Below are positions 38,101 through 45,625 of a DNA stretch of 64,000 nt, piece after piece (positions within the stretch are counted from its first letter, which is position 1; each line of letters begins with the position of its first letter). This DNA is from Myxococcaceae bacterium. Its GTDB lineage: Bacteria; Myxococcota; Myxococcia; Myxococcales; Myxococcaceae. Location of the stretch: positions 18,982 through 82,981 of the forward strand of contig JAFGNZ010000006.1 of the NCBI GenBank assembly GCA_016926755.1, given 5' to 3'. The translations under genes were made by a program, and so were the position numbers. The notes beneath the pieces are model-generated. The model saw only the letters and a list, made by a program, of their open reading frames with translations. It did no database searches and was not told where the DNA came from.

Positions 38101-38642
38101 CTGGCGGAGAGCGCTGAGGGCGCCGAGCCGGCCTGCTGCACCACATGCGCGAGCTCGTGCGCCATCAGCGCCTGCCCCGCGCCTGTGCCCGGTGAGTGCT
38201 GGCCCTCGGCGAAGACGACGTGCTCCTTCACCGCATAGGCGAGCGCGCCGACCTGCCTCGCGGACTCCGCGGCCCGCGCGTCGGCGTGGACCCGAACGCG
38301 GCTGAAGTCATGGGCGAAGCGCGGCTCCATGAAGGAGCGGGTCTCCCCGTCGAGAGGAGCGCCCGGCGAGCGCAGCACCTCATGGACGATGGGGGGCGCC
38401 TCCCCCTGGCGCGCACCGCCTCGGGCGGAAGGGTGGCCCGGGGCGGCGGCGCGCTGCAGCAAGGCGCCTGCCTGGATCGGCACCTGCGCGAAGTCATGGT
38501 GGGCCACCAGGGCGGGGCCCGCGTCCTCGTGCTCCCGGTCCGAGCGGCGCTGCCTGTGAGTGGCGGACGGTGCTCTCACGGGAGCCGCGGCGCTGCGAGC
38601 CTTCGCTCGGGTCGCTGGCATGGCGCTTCGCTGGCGAGCCAC
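35133..38642 (-). CDS. DUF4157 polymorphic-toxin-like eCIS cargo (1169 aa)
   Basis: Predicted cargo toxin. The N-terminus is basic and low-complexity (1-95). DUF4157 spans about 95-190, with FAHDFSRVRVHADARA, KEHVVFAEGQHSPGT and HELAH at 162-166. Helical repeats follow to ~430, a Pro-rich linker, then a charged helical region (~500-700). A Gly/Ala hydrophobic hairpin around 730-770 (VGVAVGLGILSGGAALVLLG) may insert into membranes. The C-terminal ~180 residues (from about 987) contain HYEKTPPDAAEIQHAREI, YPGIDGTIG and VHAHDAFVKAGQHGYSKVEV, similar in style to nuclease-type CT domains, then a Pro/Gly-rich tail. Start: GTG at 38642, with GGAGGT 5 nt upstream, better than the ATG at 38621. Coupled to the immunity gene. 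Confidence 0.83.
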   Translation of the reverse strand: MARQRSAMPATRAKARSAAAPVRAPSATHRQRRSDREHEDAGPALVAHHDFAQVPIQAGALLQRAAAPGHPSARGGARQGEAPPIVHEVLRSPGAPLDGETRSFMEPRFAHDFSRVRVHADARAAESARQVGALAYAVKEHVVFAEGQHSPGTGAGQALMAHELAHVVQQAGSAPSALSARLPISNEGERHADALAEAAMAGRQPEVSSSSVAGAVLARKEEPAAAAAALFRERLERIDTLLSYGVFDWAITDAEATEAFELLRAMSPQEQAQALKQIRLDRLIDNLPQQLQAELAGIVAKAGGEATVQTQVVGILTYTFFDWIGFISEAEAKRALGLLEALTVEERDRVIVRIPRQKRRRLHNALPAEGKKRFLQMWDEYNERELERQRQEMHEIVPGDRYLIRVTLVELNETLEAFSPRGVPFDVDDEGYAYYAPLDTFVRLVGLRRAEAEKRVQAELTSKSGQKLRVELKPRPPGEASDEFAPPPPRRTPAPEPAAKPPQEEKPDPQAEQEREFLLIFKSQAAQLSALGERARKDRKLWPEWEREAEALDRFFKWYEANKNTPKFLKTDLASLLGQMKADATIRQIKRDVEKKFEEEKEARKYSPEAVKARMAKYDEFFNLALRLRGESARRFPYVIPVPSEGVDILVTGDPVRQSVLNQIADKLMEWTREHFRDDNFTTIDPNGVLLHILKGGYDKALRAADKAPLEHEVIDRGEIVPGKALAAFGKTVATGLAAVAIVGVAVGLGILSGGAALVLLGGLAAYAGVSSYLERRKDIETKGYDVPAPVTAVQAAGDVVGVSQLIEGITGEKLGTGERLKSAERSEQFGAGTGSVAVLLTGSRAFRFGQGIGQRARVALPGSVPETLEGVPLKDLESQYPKSRTVEAPVRNPNPGPREAAARAALPEELRVGFDRWVEQMRANPKRKVDIEKVLEAKTQKQIENICKKPAEDYHNAVKQAKADAERIPDAKRRSAGDPLRPSLKKNEWKDGVSIHYEKTPPDAAEIQHAREIQARTGEEVHLFGDTPSYKTYPGIDGTIGTPPRALQLKNLADPAYLKVHAHDAFVKAGQHGYSKVEVHLRVKGSTLAEVKAAWEAKPAHPRGAEIGWETKLSMARSRLELSRLVIEASDGVWVVEAPPPSPGLPAVPVNVPGEKGEQGKPGKAGGK

Positions 38643-38710
38643 AAGGCACCTCCGGAGCCGAAGATAGGCCGAAGCCTCCCGCAGCCGCCACCCTTCGGCG
38701 CTCGCCCGGC

Positions 38711-39466
38711 TCAGCCCGCGACGGCCCGCGGCCGGGCCACGTACAGGCAGACCACGCCGAAGGTCAGCGGCTGCACCCGCAGCACCTCCAGGCCCGCCTG
38801 GCGCATGAGCTCCGCGAAGGCCTCCGGCGGCGGAAAATTGGCGATGGACTGCTGCAGGTAGCGGTACTCCCTGGCGCCGGAGAGCAGGCTGCCCAGCCAC
38901 GGCACTACCGTGCGGATCTGGAACCGCGCCAGCGGCCCCAGGATGCCCCCCTTCGGCTCGGACAGCTCCAGGATGGCGATCCGGCCGTCCGGCTTCGTCA
39001 CGCGCGCCATCTCCCTGAGCGCCCGCGGCCGATCCGGCACGTTGCGGATGCCGAAGGCCATGCACAGCCCATCGAAGCTGCGATCCGGGAACGGCAGCTC
39101 CTGCGCGTCTCCCACCCGCAGCTCGCACTGCCCGGACAGCCCCGCGTCCGCCACCTTCCGCCGGCCCATCTCCAGCATCCCCACGGAGGGATCCACCCCC
39201 ACCACGTTCGTCCCCGGGTGGCGCCGCATCACCTTGAGCGCCAGATCCGCCGTCCCCGTGGCGAGATCCAACACCCGCGCGCCCGGCTTCAGCTCGAGCG
39301 CATCCACCGTCTTGTTGCGCCAGCGCTGGTCCACGCCGAGCGACATCAGCCGATTCAGCAGATCGTAGCGCCGGGCGATCTTGTCGAACATCGCACCGGA
39401 GCCCCCCTGGATCGCGGTGGCTCCGGACTGCGACGAGGCTGCGGACGACTGAGGCTCCGTGCTCAT
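38711..39466 (-). CDS. ubiE: Demethylmenaquinone/ubiquinone C-methyltransferase UbiE (MenG)
   Basis: SAM-dependent methyltransferase making menaquinone from demethylmenaquinone (and ubiquinone precursors where present), cytoplasmic/peripheral. 251 aa. The ~25-residue Ser/Gln-rich N-terminal extension is followed by the family core: FDKIARRYDLLNRLMSLGVD, SAM motif VLDLATGTADLAL, GVDPSVGMLEMGRRK, DAQELPFPDRSFDGLCMAFG and ARVTKPDGRIAILELSEP. The conserved GIRNVPD sequence is typical. ATG 39466 has AAGGAG upstream; the open frame to 39772 is antisense to the M48 gene. It lies 68 nt upstream of the DUF4157 toxin on the same strand, so the toxin pair could be read from its transcript. Confidence 0.93.
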   Translation of the reverse strand: MSTEPQSSAASSQSGATAIQGGSGAMFDKIARRYDLLNRLMSLGVDQRWRNKTVDALELKPGARVLDLATGTADLALKVMRRHPGTNVVGVDPSVGMLEMGRRKVADAGLSGQCELRVGDAQELPFPDRSFDGLCMAFGIRNVPDRPRALREMARVTKPDGRIAILELSEPKGGILGPLARFQIRTVVPWLGSLLSGAREYRYLQQSIANFPPPEAFAELMRQAGLEVLRVQPLTFGVVCLYVARPRAVAG

Positions 39467-39494
39467 GGGCTCCTTCCCGTGACAGGGCTGGAGG

Positions 39495-39500
39495 CCTATA
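39495..39500 (-). promoter_or_regulatory. Candidate -10 box upstream of ubiE
   Basis: Read on the minus strand, TATAGG within GTGCTATAGGCC, about 29 nt before the ubiE ATG and in the 80-bp gap after the M48 gene. It matches the recurrent GCTATA-type word near several starts in this window. No -35 box stands out. Confidence 0.3.
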
Positions 39501-39546
39501 GCACCTCCGGGCGCACGTGCGCCGCAGGAACGAACCGCCCCAGCGG

Positions 39547-40968
39547 CTACTCGCCAGACCGGAGACTGGTCGCGACCTGCTCCACCACGACGGCCGGCTC
39601 CACGGAGTCGCCGTCCCGGCTCACCCTCAGGTTTGCGCCAGGATGGAACTCCGGCCTGTAGCCTTGCTCGGCGAGCGTCACCGCCAGCCACTGCACCAGC
39701 AGCTGGCGCGCGCGCTGGCGCTTCGCCTCCGGTGACAGGATGTCGATCCCCGAGGGCCTGATCCGATCCCACAGCGCGGGGCCCTCGCGCAGCAGCTCCG
39801 GCAGATCGGACATCGAGGTGCGGCGCGGATCCAGGGGGCTGCCCGCCAGATGCTTCGCGATCTCCGGCAGGATGACCTTCTCGCCGACCTCCTCCCAGCC
39901 CAGCGTCACCAGCTCGCCCCGGGTCATCTGCGCGTAGAAGGCCTCCTCCGCGCCCGCCTCACCTCCCAGCAGCTCGAGGCAGCCCTCCGTCCCCAGCTCC
40001 TCCAGAGGCAGCGCGCCACCCGCCGCCCGCACCTCATGTCCCAGCGAGCGCAGCCGATCCTCGAACGGCGGGTGCGAGTCCCACGGCGACACCGGGCGGC
40101 GGGCCTCCTCCTCGAGGTCCCGGTTGATCTCGGCGCGGCGCGACTTCTCCGCCAGGAATCGCCGGAAGCCCTCCAGCACGGGCACGCGCACGCTGCGCTC
40201 GATGATCGGGATGACGTCATGCCCGAGGTAGGCGCCCCAGAGCGGAGCCAGCACGTCCACCTTGCGCAGGGCCGAGGAGGTGGCGCGCGGGCCGCACGTC
40301 CGGGCCGCCAGCGCATCGGCGGCCAGCTCCTGCTGGCGAGAGACGGTGCCCGACACCCGGAGGAACAGCTGGCCATAGAGGCGAAACGGCACGTCGAGGA
40401 AGAACGCGGAGTCGTCCAGGCTGTCCACGGCCGACGCGATGGCGACCCGCGTGCGGTACACCCAGGGGCCCAGCGTCAGATCTCCGCCCGCGTGGTGGCC
40501 GAACTCATGCGCGAGCACCGACGCCAGCTCCTCACGCGAGAAGAAGGCGAACAGGGGAAAGCCCACGCCGACGACGGGCTCGCGCCGCAGGCCCCACCAG
40601 CGCCGCTCCATGCGGATGAAGGCGGTCGCCTGGTCCGCCAGGTACACCTTGCGAGGCGCCCGCGTGCCCACCCGCCGGGCCACGTCCTCTATCAGGGCAA
40701 ACAGCGCCGGGAACTGCTCCCGGGACAGCGGCGGGAGCTCCTCGTGCTTCTTGTGGAACCACCAGCGCGGCCGCAGCGCCCACACCACGCTGAGCGCCCC
40801 CGCGGCGGAGAGGATCCCGGCGAGCCCCAGGCCCCGGTAGCGCATCTCGGCCACGGGCACCCACGCGAGCACGCCGATCACCGCCGCCCCCAGCCCCCAG
40901 AAGCCCGCCCACAGCACGAGCGTCATGAGCGCGCGCCGGGCGGCGCCTCGCGGGTTCACGGTGCCCAT
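39547..40968 (-). CDS. Membrane M48-family metallopeptidase
   Basis: Zinc protease of the HtpX/Ste24 class, 473 aa, inner membrane. Two N-terminal hydrophobic helices (about 14-40 and 48-65) are followed by the catalytic domain with HEFGH at 154-158 and the third zinc ligand Glu214 in RQQELAADALA. The C-terminal ~200 residues are soluble, with SHPPFEDRLRSLGHE (the family's conserved HPP segment). Its start overlaps the end of the upstream TPR gene by 13 bp, so the pair is translationally coupled. Possible job: turnover of membrane proteins together with the TPR partner; inferred. Confidence 0.88.
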   Translation of the reverse strand: MGTVNPRGAARRALMTLVLWAGFWGLGAAVIGVLAWVPVAEMRYRGLGLAGILSAAGALSVVWALRPRWWFHKKHEELPPLSREQFPALFALIEDVARRVGTRAPRKVYLADQATAFIRMERRWWGLRREPVVGVGFPLFAFFSREELASVLAHEFGHHAGGDLTLGPWVYRTRVAIASAVDSLDDSAFFLDVPFRLYGQLFLRVSGTVSRQQELAADALAARTCGPRATSSALRKVDVLAPLWGAYLGHDVIPIIERSVRVPVLEGFRRFLAEKSRRAEINRDLEEEARRPVSPWDSHPPFEDRLRSLGHEVRAAGGALPLEELGTEGCLELLGGEAGAEEAFYAQMTRGELVTLGWEEVGEKVILPEIAKHLAGSPLDPRRTSMSDLPELLREGPALWDRIRPSGIDILSPEAKRQRARQLLVQWLAVTLAEQGYRPEFHPGANLRVSRDGDSVEPAVVVEQVATSLRSGE

Positions 40969-43073
40969 GAGGCGATGGCCTCGCTGATCGTGCCCTGGAA
41001 CCAGTCTTCACGCCGGGCCTGCTCCACCAGCTTCTTGCGCTCCTGCGCCGGCAGCGTGGCGTTGCGCGAGCGCACGAAGCAGGCCGCGGCACGCACCTCC
41101 GGCGTCAGCTCGGCGCCCTCGAGGGAGATCGCCTCTCCTCGCACGAAGCGGCGGAACACCTCCAGGCTGGTCGGGTCCAGCCTGCGCGCCCGTCCGAGGA
41201 TCTGCTCCGTCGTCGCCACGCCGGTGCGGACGGCCTCCCCATACGCCAGCGCCCAGTCCGCGCTTCCCACATACAGCAGATCCGGGGTCTTCAGCCTGGC
41301 AGCCTCCTGGATCGCCGCCTGGGGATCCCGCCCCAGCAGGGACATGAACCGAGTGCTGGGGGCGTCCGGGGCCCCCTCGATGGGCAGCTCCGCCCGCGCG
41401 CGCAGGCTCCAGAGCTTCTCCCCTTCCCCGAGCTGGCTGGCCGCCTCGACCGCCGTGATGAGGGTGTCCGGAGTCGCGCCCTTCTCGGCGCGGGCGACCC
41501 GGGCGTAGAGCTCTGCGAGCTCGTGCCGGTCCCGCCCCTGCGCCGTGGCGAAGAGCTGCTCCAGGAGGCGCAGCGCCTCTCCACGCCGGCCCAGCGCCAC
41601 CAGCGCCGTCACCTCCGCCTCGGTCACGTCGAGCACCGCCGCGGCATCCTGGCTCCGCAGCGCCTCCCACGCCTTCACCGTGCCCTGCCAGTCGCCGGAC
41701 ATCCAGCGGTTGTAGATCACCGCGCGCAGGATGTACGGCTCCTTCGGGAAGCGCTGGGCGAGCTGCTCCAGGGCGGCCAGCCCTTCGCGCCCCCGCTGGA
41801 GCCTCGCATAGAGGTACTGGGCGGGGGCCGAGTCGGGCTGTGCCTCGGCGCGCGCCCGGTACTCGCCCAGCAGGGGCTCCCGCTGGCCCGCCTGCTCCGC
41901 GACCCATTGGAGCATCCGGTGGATCTCGACCTCCTCCGGCCGGGCCTCGACGGCGGCCCGGGCAACCCGGACGGCCTCGCCAGGGTCCTTCTCCAGCGCG
42001 GCTCGGACCGCGAGGTTCGCCGACTCCAGATCCCAGCCCTTGAGGCGCGCGAACGCCTCGCTGAACGGCAGCGCGTCCGCGAGCCGATCCTCGAAGCTGA
42101 GCGCCGCGAAGCACAGCTGGATGTTGTCGGGGGCCTCACGCACCACGTCGACATGGGTGCGGACGGTCCTCCCGTTGCGCTTGAGCTGCAGCGTGGATGG
42201 CGGCTCGACGAAGGCGTAGTCCACGTGGCCGAGCGTGAGGACGCGCTGACCGCAGTAGATCCGCGGCTTGTCGCCTGGGGGCGAGGCGGTTGACGACGCC
42301 TGGTAGGTGACCTTCTCCAGGAAGACCGGGGCCGCCCCCGCGATGTTCCAGGCGAACAGGCCGCTGCCCGAGCGCACGTTGAGATCGACCTGATCCACCT
42401 CCACGCCACTCTGGCTCACCGCGCGGCCCCTCTGGGGTCCGACGGGCACGCTCACGACACGCCTGTCACGCGGGGGGATGAGCTCCGTGCTCCCCGCCAG
42501 CTCCACGCGCAGCGGCTCCTGGAAGCCATTGATCAGGTGCACGTCCTGGTAGCGCGAGCCGATGAACGCCTGGGCCCCACCCCACACCACGAGCGCCAGC
42601 ACGCCGAGCGCCAAGGCCCGGCTGTACAGCCAGGGGAGCACTCCCAGTGGCACCTGCGCGAAGAGGGTCCACCCGCGGTTCAGCGCGTTGCTCTCCTCGG
42701 TGGGGCGCACCACGTACGCGCCCAGCGGCAGCAGTGGGATGAAGAAGAGCGCGACGAAGCAGTGGGTCGCGATGGACGTTCCATCCTCGGGGTCTGGCTC
42801 GGCGCTGCCGAGAAGCGTCATCCCGAAGCCGTTCACCCTGCCCAGCGATGGGCTGCTCGTCAGCGGCCGCGCGAAGAGCCGACGCCGGCTCAGCAGGGCA
42901 TCGATCAGCTCACGGTGAGAGCGCAGGCGCCCCATCCACCGGGCCCAGAACAGCGCACGGTAGAGCCGGAACGGATCTCCGCGCTCGACCGCGCGACGCA
43001 CGCTCGTGTCCTCGCACAGGGGCTGCAGCTCGGGAATGCGGTGCAGGAGTCCCGCGGGATCCTGGATGATCAT
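40956..43073 (-). CDS. Membrane-anchored TPR-repeat protein
   Basis: 705 aa, unnamed. Hydrophobic helices near residues 105-125 (FVALFFIPLLPLGAYVV) and 140-172 (LGVLALVVWGGAQAFIG) place the following ~190-residue beta-rich domain outside. From about 340 the protein is a helical repeat region of TPR type (ALEKDPGEAVRVARAAVEAR; EALRLLEQLFATAQG). The N-terminal 100 residues resemble the cytosolic domain of a zinc-ribbon-less RDD-like protein but give no family. It overlaps the M48 gene by 13 bp at its 3' end. Likely a scaffold that presents substrates to the protease. ATG 43073 with GAGGAAGAGGG upstream. Confidence 0.78.
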   Translation of the reverse strand: MIIQDPAGLLHRIPELQPLCEDTSVRRAVERGDPFRLYRALFWARWMGRLRSHRELIDALLSRRRLFARPLTSSPSLGRVNGFGMTLLGSAEPDPEDGTSIATHCFVALFFIPLLPLGAYVVRPTEESNALNRGWTLFAQVPLGVLPWLYSRALALGVLALVVWGGAQAFIGSRYQDVHLINGFQEPLRVELAGSTELIPPRDRRVVSVPVGPQRGRAVSQSGVEVDQVDLNVRSGSGLFAWNIAGAAPVFLEKVTYQASSTASPPGDKPRIYCGQRVLTLGHVDYAFVEPPSTLQLKRNGRTVRTHVDVVREAPDNIQLCFAALSFEDRLADALPFSEAFARLKGWDLESANLAVRAALEKDPGEAVRVARAAVEARPEEVEIHRMLQWVAEQAGQREPLLGEYRARAEAQPDSAPAQYLYARLQRGREGLAALEQLAQRFPKEPYILRAVIYNRWMSGDWQGTVKAWEALRSQDAAAVLDVTEAEVTALVALGRRGEALRLLEQLFATAQGRDRHELAELYARVARAEKGATPDTLITAVEAASQLGEGEKLWSLRARAELPIEGAPDAPSTRFMSLLGRDPQAAIQEAARLKTPDLLYVGSADWALAYGEAVRTGVATTEQILGRARRLDPTSLEVFRRFVRGEAISLEGAELTPEVRAAACFVRSRNATLPAQERKKLVEQARREDWFQGTISEAIASWAP

Positions 43074-43150
43074 CCCTCTTCCTCCATGAGCCTCAGCTCA
43101 GGCGCGCGATCTTCGCTTCCAGGGAGGCTCCTGCCAAGGGGCCTGGGAGC

Positions 43151-43543
43151 TCAGGGGTGAGGCAGCCGCTCATCGCCTCCGGCCTTGGGGGGGTGCTCCT
43201 CGTGAGGGCCGCGCGCCCAGGGCCAGCGGCCCTCGAGCTCCACCTCGAGGGTAAAGCTGAGGAAGGTGCGGATGACGACGATGAGGCCCAGCACCAGCAC
43301 CTGACCGAGCGTCGGAGCCTCCGCGATCGTCCGGATGATATCTGCCGCCACGAGCAGCTCCAGTCCCAGGAGGATGGCGGAGCCCAGATCGTTGCGCAGG
43401 GAGCGGTACACCTGCCTGCCGGACATGGCGCGGTAGCGGATGGCCACCATGATGGGCGCGAGCATCGCGCCGCCCACCATCACCGCCACGCCTGCTGCCT
43501 CGAAGAGGCGGGCAGCCAGAATCACCAGCTCCGTGAACTCCAT
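43151..43543 (-). CDS. DUF1622 membrane protein
   Basis: 130 aa, with three predicted membrane helices (about 7-33, 55-73 and 78-96), matching the DUF1622 family in length and pattern (FEAAGVAVMVGGA; RYRAMSGRQVYRSLRNDLG; LLGLELLVAADIIRTIAE). The last ~30 residues are cytosolic, charged and His/Pro-rich. Function unknown for the family. GGGAGG precedes the ATG. It stands alone between the TPR gene (77-bp gap) and the lipid island. Confidence 0.85.
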   Translation of the reverse strand: MEFTELVILAARLFEAAGVAVMVGGAMLAPIMVAIRYRAMSGRQVYRSLRNDLGSAILLGLELLVAADIIRTIAEAPTLGQVLVLGLIVVIRTFLSFTLEVELEGRWPWARGPHEEHPPKAGGDERLPHP

Positions 43544-43655
43544 CGGGTGCCTCCCAGCGCATGAAGGACGCGCAGGGCCCCATGGAAACAGAGAGTTCGC
43601 GCGCTGGCAGCGCCTCGAAGCTCAGGTTCGTCCACGTGCGGACACAGCGCTCCTC

Positions 43656-43769
43656 TCAGGTGCGGTGGACCGCGTGCTTGAGGAGCCGATACTCCATGGG
43701 CAGGTGTTGCTTGAGCGCGGAGAGCCCCTTCGGCAGCCGCCAGTGGGCGTCATAGCTGGGGTGGTGGCC
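43656..43769 (-). other. Coding-like tail in a shifted frame after the PAP2 gene
   Basis: On the minus strand, in the frame shifted by one base relative to the PAP2 gene, about 38 codons run to a TGA at 43656-43658. They end in LPMEYRLLKHAVHRT and include PSYDAHWRLPKGLSALKQH. Nearly all codons end in G or C (about 30 of 34 counted), as in real genes here, and the composition (Tyr, His, Lys, Trp) is unlike shadow frames. No start codon of its own with a ribosome-binding site is visible. It looks like the original C-terminus of the PAP2 protein, lost by a one-base frameshift. Confidence 0.45.
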
Positions 43770-44598
43770 CGCTCCGGCTCCATCCGCTCCGCGCGGCCAT
43801 GAACCAGATGAGGCCCGCCACCAGGTCGATGGCGTAGTGGTAGCGCAGGTACACCGTCGACACGATGAGCCCCAGCGCCACTGGGAGCATCAGCTTGAAT
43901 CGCAGGGGATGCGCTCGCCGATCGTGGTCCAGGAGCACGCACGTCATCAGCACGTGCAGGCTGGGGAAGACGTCGTAGACGGCGCTCCCACTCTGAACGA
44001 CCCAATCGTTCAAGGCGGTGAGCGGGCCTCCGCTGAGGGGCGCCTCGAAGCTCCCCATCAGCGCCTTGAGCGGCCCCACCGCCGGAATCAGAAAGTAGCC
44101 CGCGACTCCCGCTGGAAGCGCGGTGAACATCGCCTCGAACAGCCGCCGCGCCTTGTCGACGGGCCACAGCAGCGCGTACGCGAGCGCGCCATGGAAGTAG
44201 ACATGGTACGAGAGGTAGCAGGCGCTCATGAGCTCGGTGAGCCACAGCCGCGAGTACGGAGCGATCCGCAGCGCGGGTGTCTCGCCGAAGAGCGCGCGAT
44301 CGATCCCCAGCAAGAGCTCGTCACGGCTCGACAGCCCGAGCGCTGGCACCACGGCCCTGGGCGCGCTGAACAGCAACAGGCCGACGACGTAGGCGCTCGC
44401 GAGCCGAAGCTTCTGCACCCGTGTGGAGGAGGAGCTCCGCAGCGCCGCGACCACTCCGATCTGGAAGGCCACGATGCCCGCGATCATCAGCGTCGCCGGG
44501 TGCAGCGGTCCCGCGCGAACCACGAGCGCTCCGAACAGCACCAGGGCCAGGAGCCCCTGCGCGAGCTCATGTGCCCAGAGGCGCGAAGACTCAGCCAT
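43750..44598 (-). CDS. PAP2-family phosphatase, membrane
   Basis: 282 aa, integral membrane, about six hydrophobic helices. The PAP2/inositolphosphorylceramide-synthase-like phosphatase motif is present: VGPLKALMG in the first loop, FPSLHVLMTC with the catalytic-type His, and RYHYAIDLVAGL with the second His and Asp. Substrates in the family are lipid phosphates such as phosphatidate, or phosphate-group transfer between lipids. Its ATG overlaps the desaturase stop by 8 bp, so the two form an operon. The end ARSGWSRSGPPPQL looks truncated; a well-formed tail continues in another frame (see 43656-43769). Confidence 0.85.
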   Translation of the reverse strand: MAESSRLWAHELAQGLLALVLFGALVVRAGPLHPATLMIAGIVAFQIGVVAALRSSSSTRVQKLRLASAYVVGLLLFSAPRAVVPALGLSSRDELLLGIDRALFGETPALRIAPYSRLWLTELMSACYLSYHVYFHGALAYALLWPVDKARRLFEAMFTALPAGVAGYFLIPAVGPLKALMGSFEAPLSGGPLTALNDWVVQSGSAVYDVFPSLHVLMTCVLLDHDRRAHPLRFKLMLPVALGLIVSTVYLRYHYAIDLVAGLIWFMAARSGWSRSGPPPQL

Positions 44599-45526
44599 GC
44601 GCCGACAGATCCTGCGCTGGCACCCTCCGCCCGAGCGAGTGCAGCACCCACTGCCGAACGAACGCGAAGTACGAAGAAATGAACGGCGCGCCCTGCGCGG
44701 CCAGCTCCTCCTTCAGCAGCGCGTGGAGGTGAGGCAGGTTGTACCAGGGCACGCGGGGGAAGAGGTGGTGCTCGAGGTGATAGTTCTCGTTGCACATGAA
44801 GAACGTCGTCACCGGATTGGTGAGGATGGTGCGGCTGCCGCGGATCGGGTGATCGGGCTCGGGCAGCAGCGTGTGCTGGCTCATGCCTCGGATGTTCACC
44901 AGGGTGTTGATGATGATCATCGGGATGAGCCAGCCATGCAGCAGCGCCTCGAGCGGCAGCGGTGAGGCGATCGCCAGCCCCCCGAGCACGAACACCGAGG
45001 CGACCTCGAGGGCGATCCACCTCCGGTCAGAGGGGGTGCCGTGCCGCCACCCCAGGATGGGGATCATCGTGATGTAGGCGGGATAGCCGAGCAGGAGGCG
45101 CCCCCAGTTCATCAGGAAGACGAGCCAGCGCCGAGGCGTGTAGTTGATGTAGTGGTCCGGATCCTTTCCGCCGCCGAGATCGGCGTGGTGCTGCAGGTGC
45201 AACACCTTGTACGCGGAGAAGTTCTGCAGCACCGGCCACGCGCAGATCGCGCCCAGGGCTCGATTCCACCCGGGGCTGTGCGAGAGCGCACCATGGACGC
45301 CTTCGTGCGTGAAGAGGCTGATGCCATGGAGCGAGGCAGCCGAGAGCAGATAGAGCGGAGCGCGCGCGAGCCACCCGAGGCCACCGGTCAGCCGCTCCGC
45401 CAACACCGTTACCGCGGCAGCGGCGCCCAGGTAGAGCGCGACGAAGAGCAGCAGCCGCGTGAGGTGCCGATGATCGATCCTCTGCAGCTCGGTCAGCTTT
45501 TCCGCCGGCAGTGAAACCGCACGCAT
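44591..45526 (-). CDS. Membrane fatty-acid desaturase
   Basis: 311 aa. Integral membrane diiron desaturase (FA_desaturase family) introducing double bonds into acyl chains or hydroxylating them. The three His boxes are HEGVH (74-78), HLQHH (~108-112) and HLEHH (~251-255), with four hydrophobic helices between. The C-terminus FPRVPWYNLPHLHALLKEEL is typical. The ATG at 45526 has AGGAG with correct spacing and is preferred over the ATG 9 codons upstream. Divergent from the DUF3419 gene, with a 100-bp shared promoter region, and coupled to PAP2. Context suggests it acts on the same unusual lipid. Confidence 0.92.
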   Translation of the reverse strand: MRAVSLPAEKLTELQRIDHRHLTRLLLFVALYLGAAAAVTVLAERLTGGLGWLARAPLYLLSAASLHGISLFTHEGVHGALSHSPGWNRALGAICAWPVLQNFSAYKVLHLQHHADLGGGKDPDHYINYTPRRWLVFLMNWGRLLLGYPAYITMIPILGWRHGTPSDRRWIALEVASVFVLGGLAIASPLPLEALLHGWLIPMIIINTLVNIRGMSQHTLLPEPDHPIRGSRTILTNPVTTFFMCNENYHLEHHLFPRVPWYNLPHLHALLKEELAAQGAPFISSYFAFVRQWVLHSLGRRVPAQDLSAHG

Positions 45527-45584
45527 GAAGGGCTCCTGCTCGCATGGTGGCATGCGCTCCCCTCGTCCGTCGAGCGCTGCCCAT

Positions 45585-45590
45585 GCTATA
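45585..45590 (+). promoter_or_regulatory. Candidate -10 box for the DUF3419 operon
   Basis: GCTATA within CCATGCTATAGCGGGG, about 35 nt before the TTG start at 45626, in the 100-bp gap shared with the divergent desaturase gene. Matches the recurrent GCTATA/GCTATGCT word seen ahead of other genes here. No -35 hexamer recognised. Confidence 0.32.
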
Positions 45591-45625
45591 GCGGGGCCTC
45601 ACCTGAACTCGTGGGAGGAACGAGG

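Noticed and set aside
38643..39128. N-terminal extension of the DUF4157 toxin frame into ubiE
   Set aside because: Overlaps ubiE in a different frame; the GGAGGT box supports the GTG at 38642.
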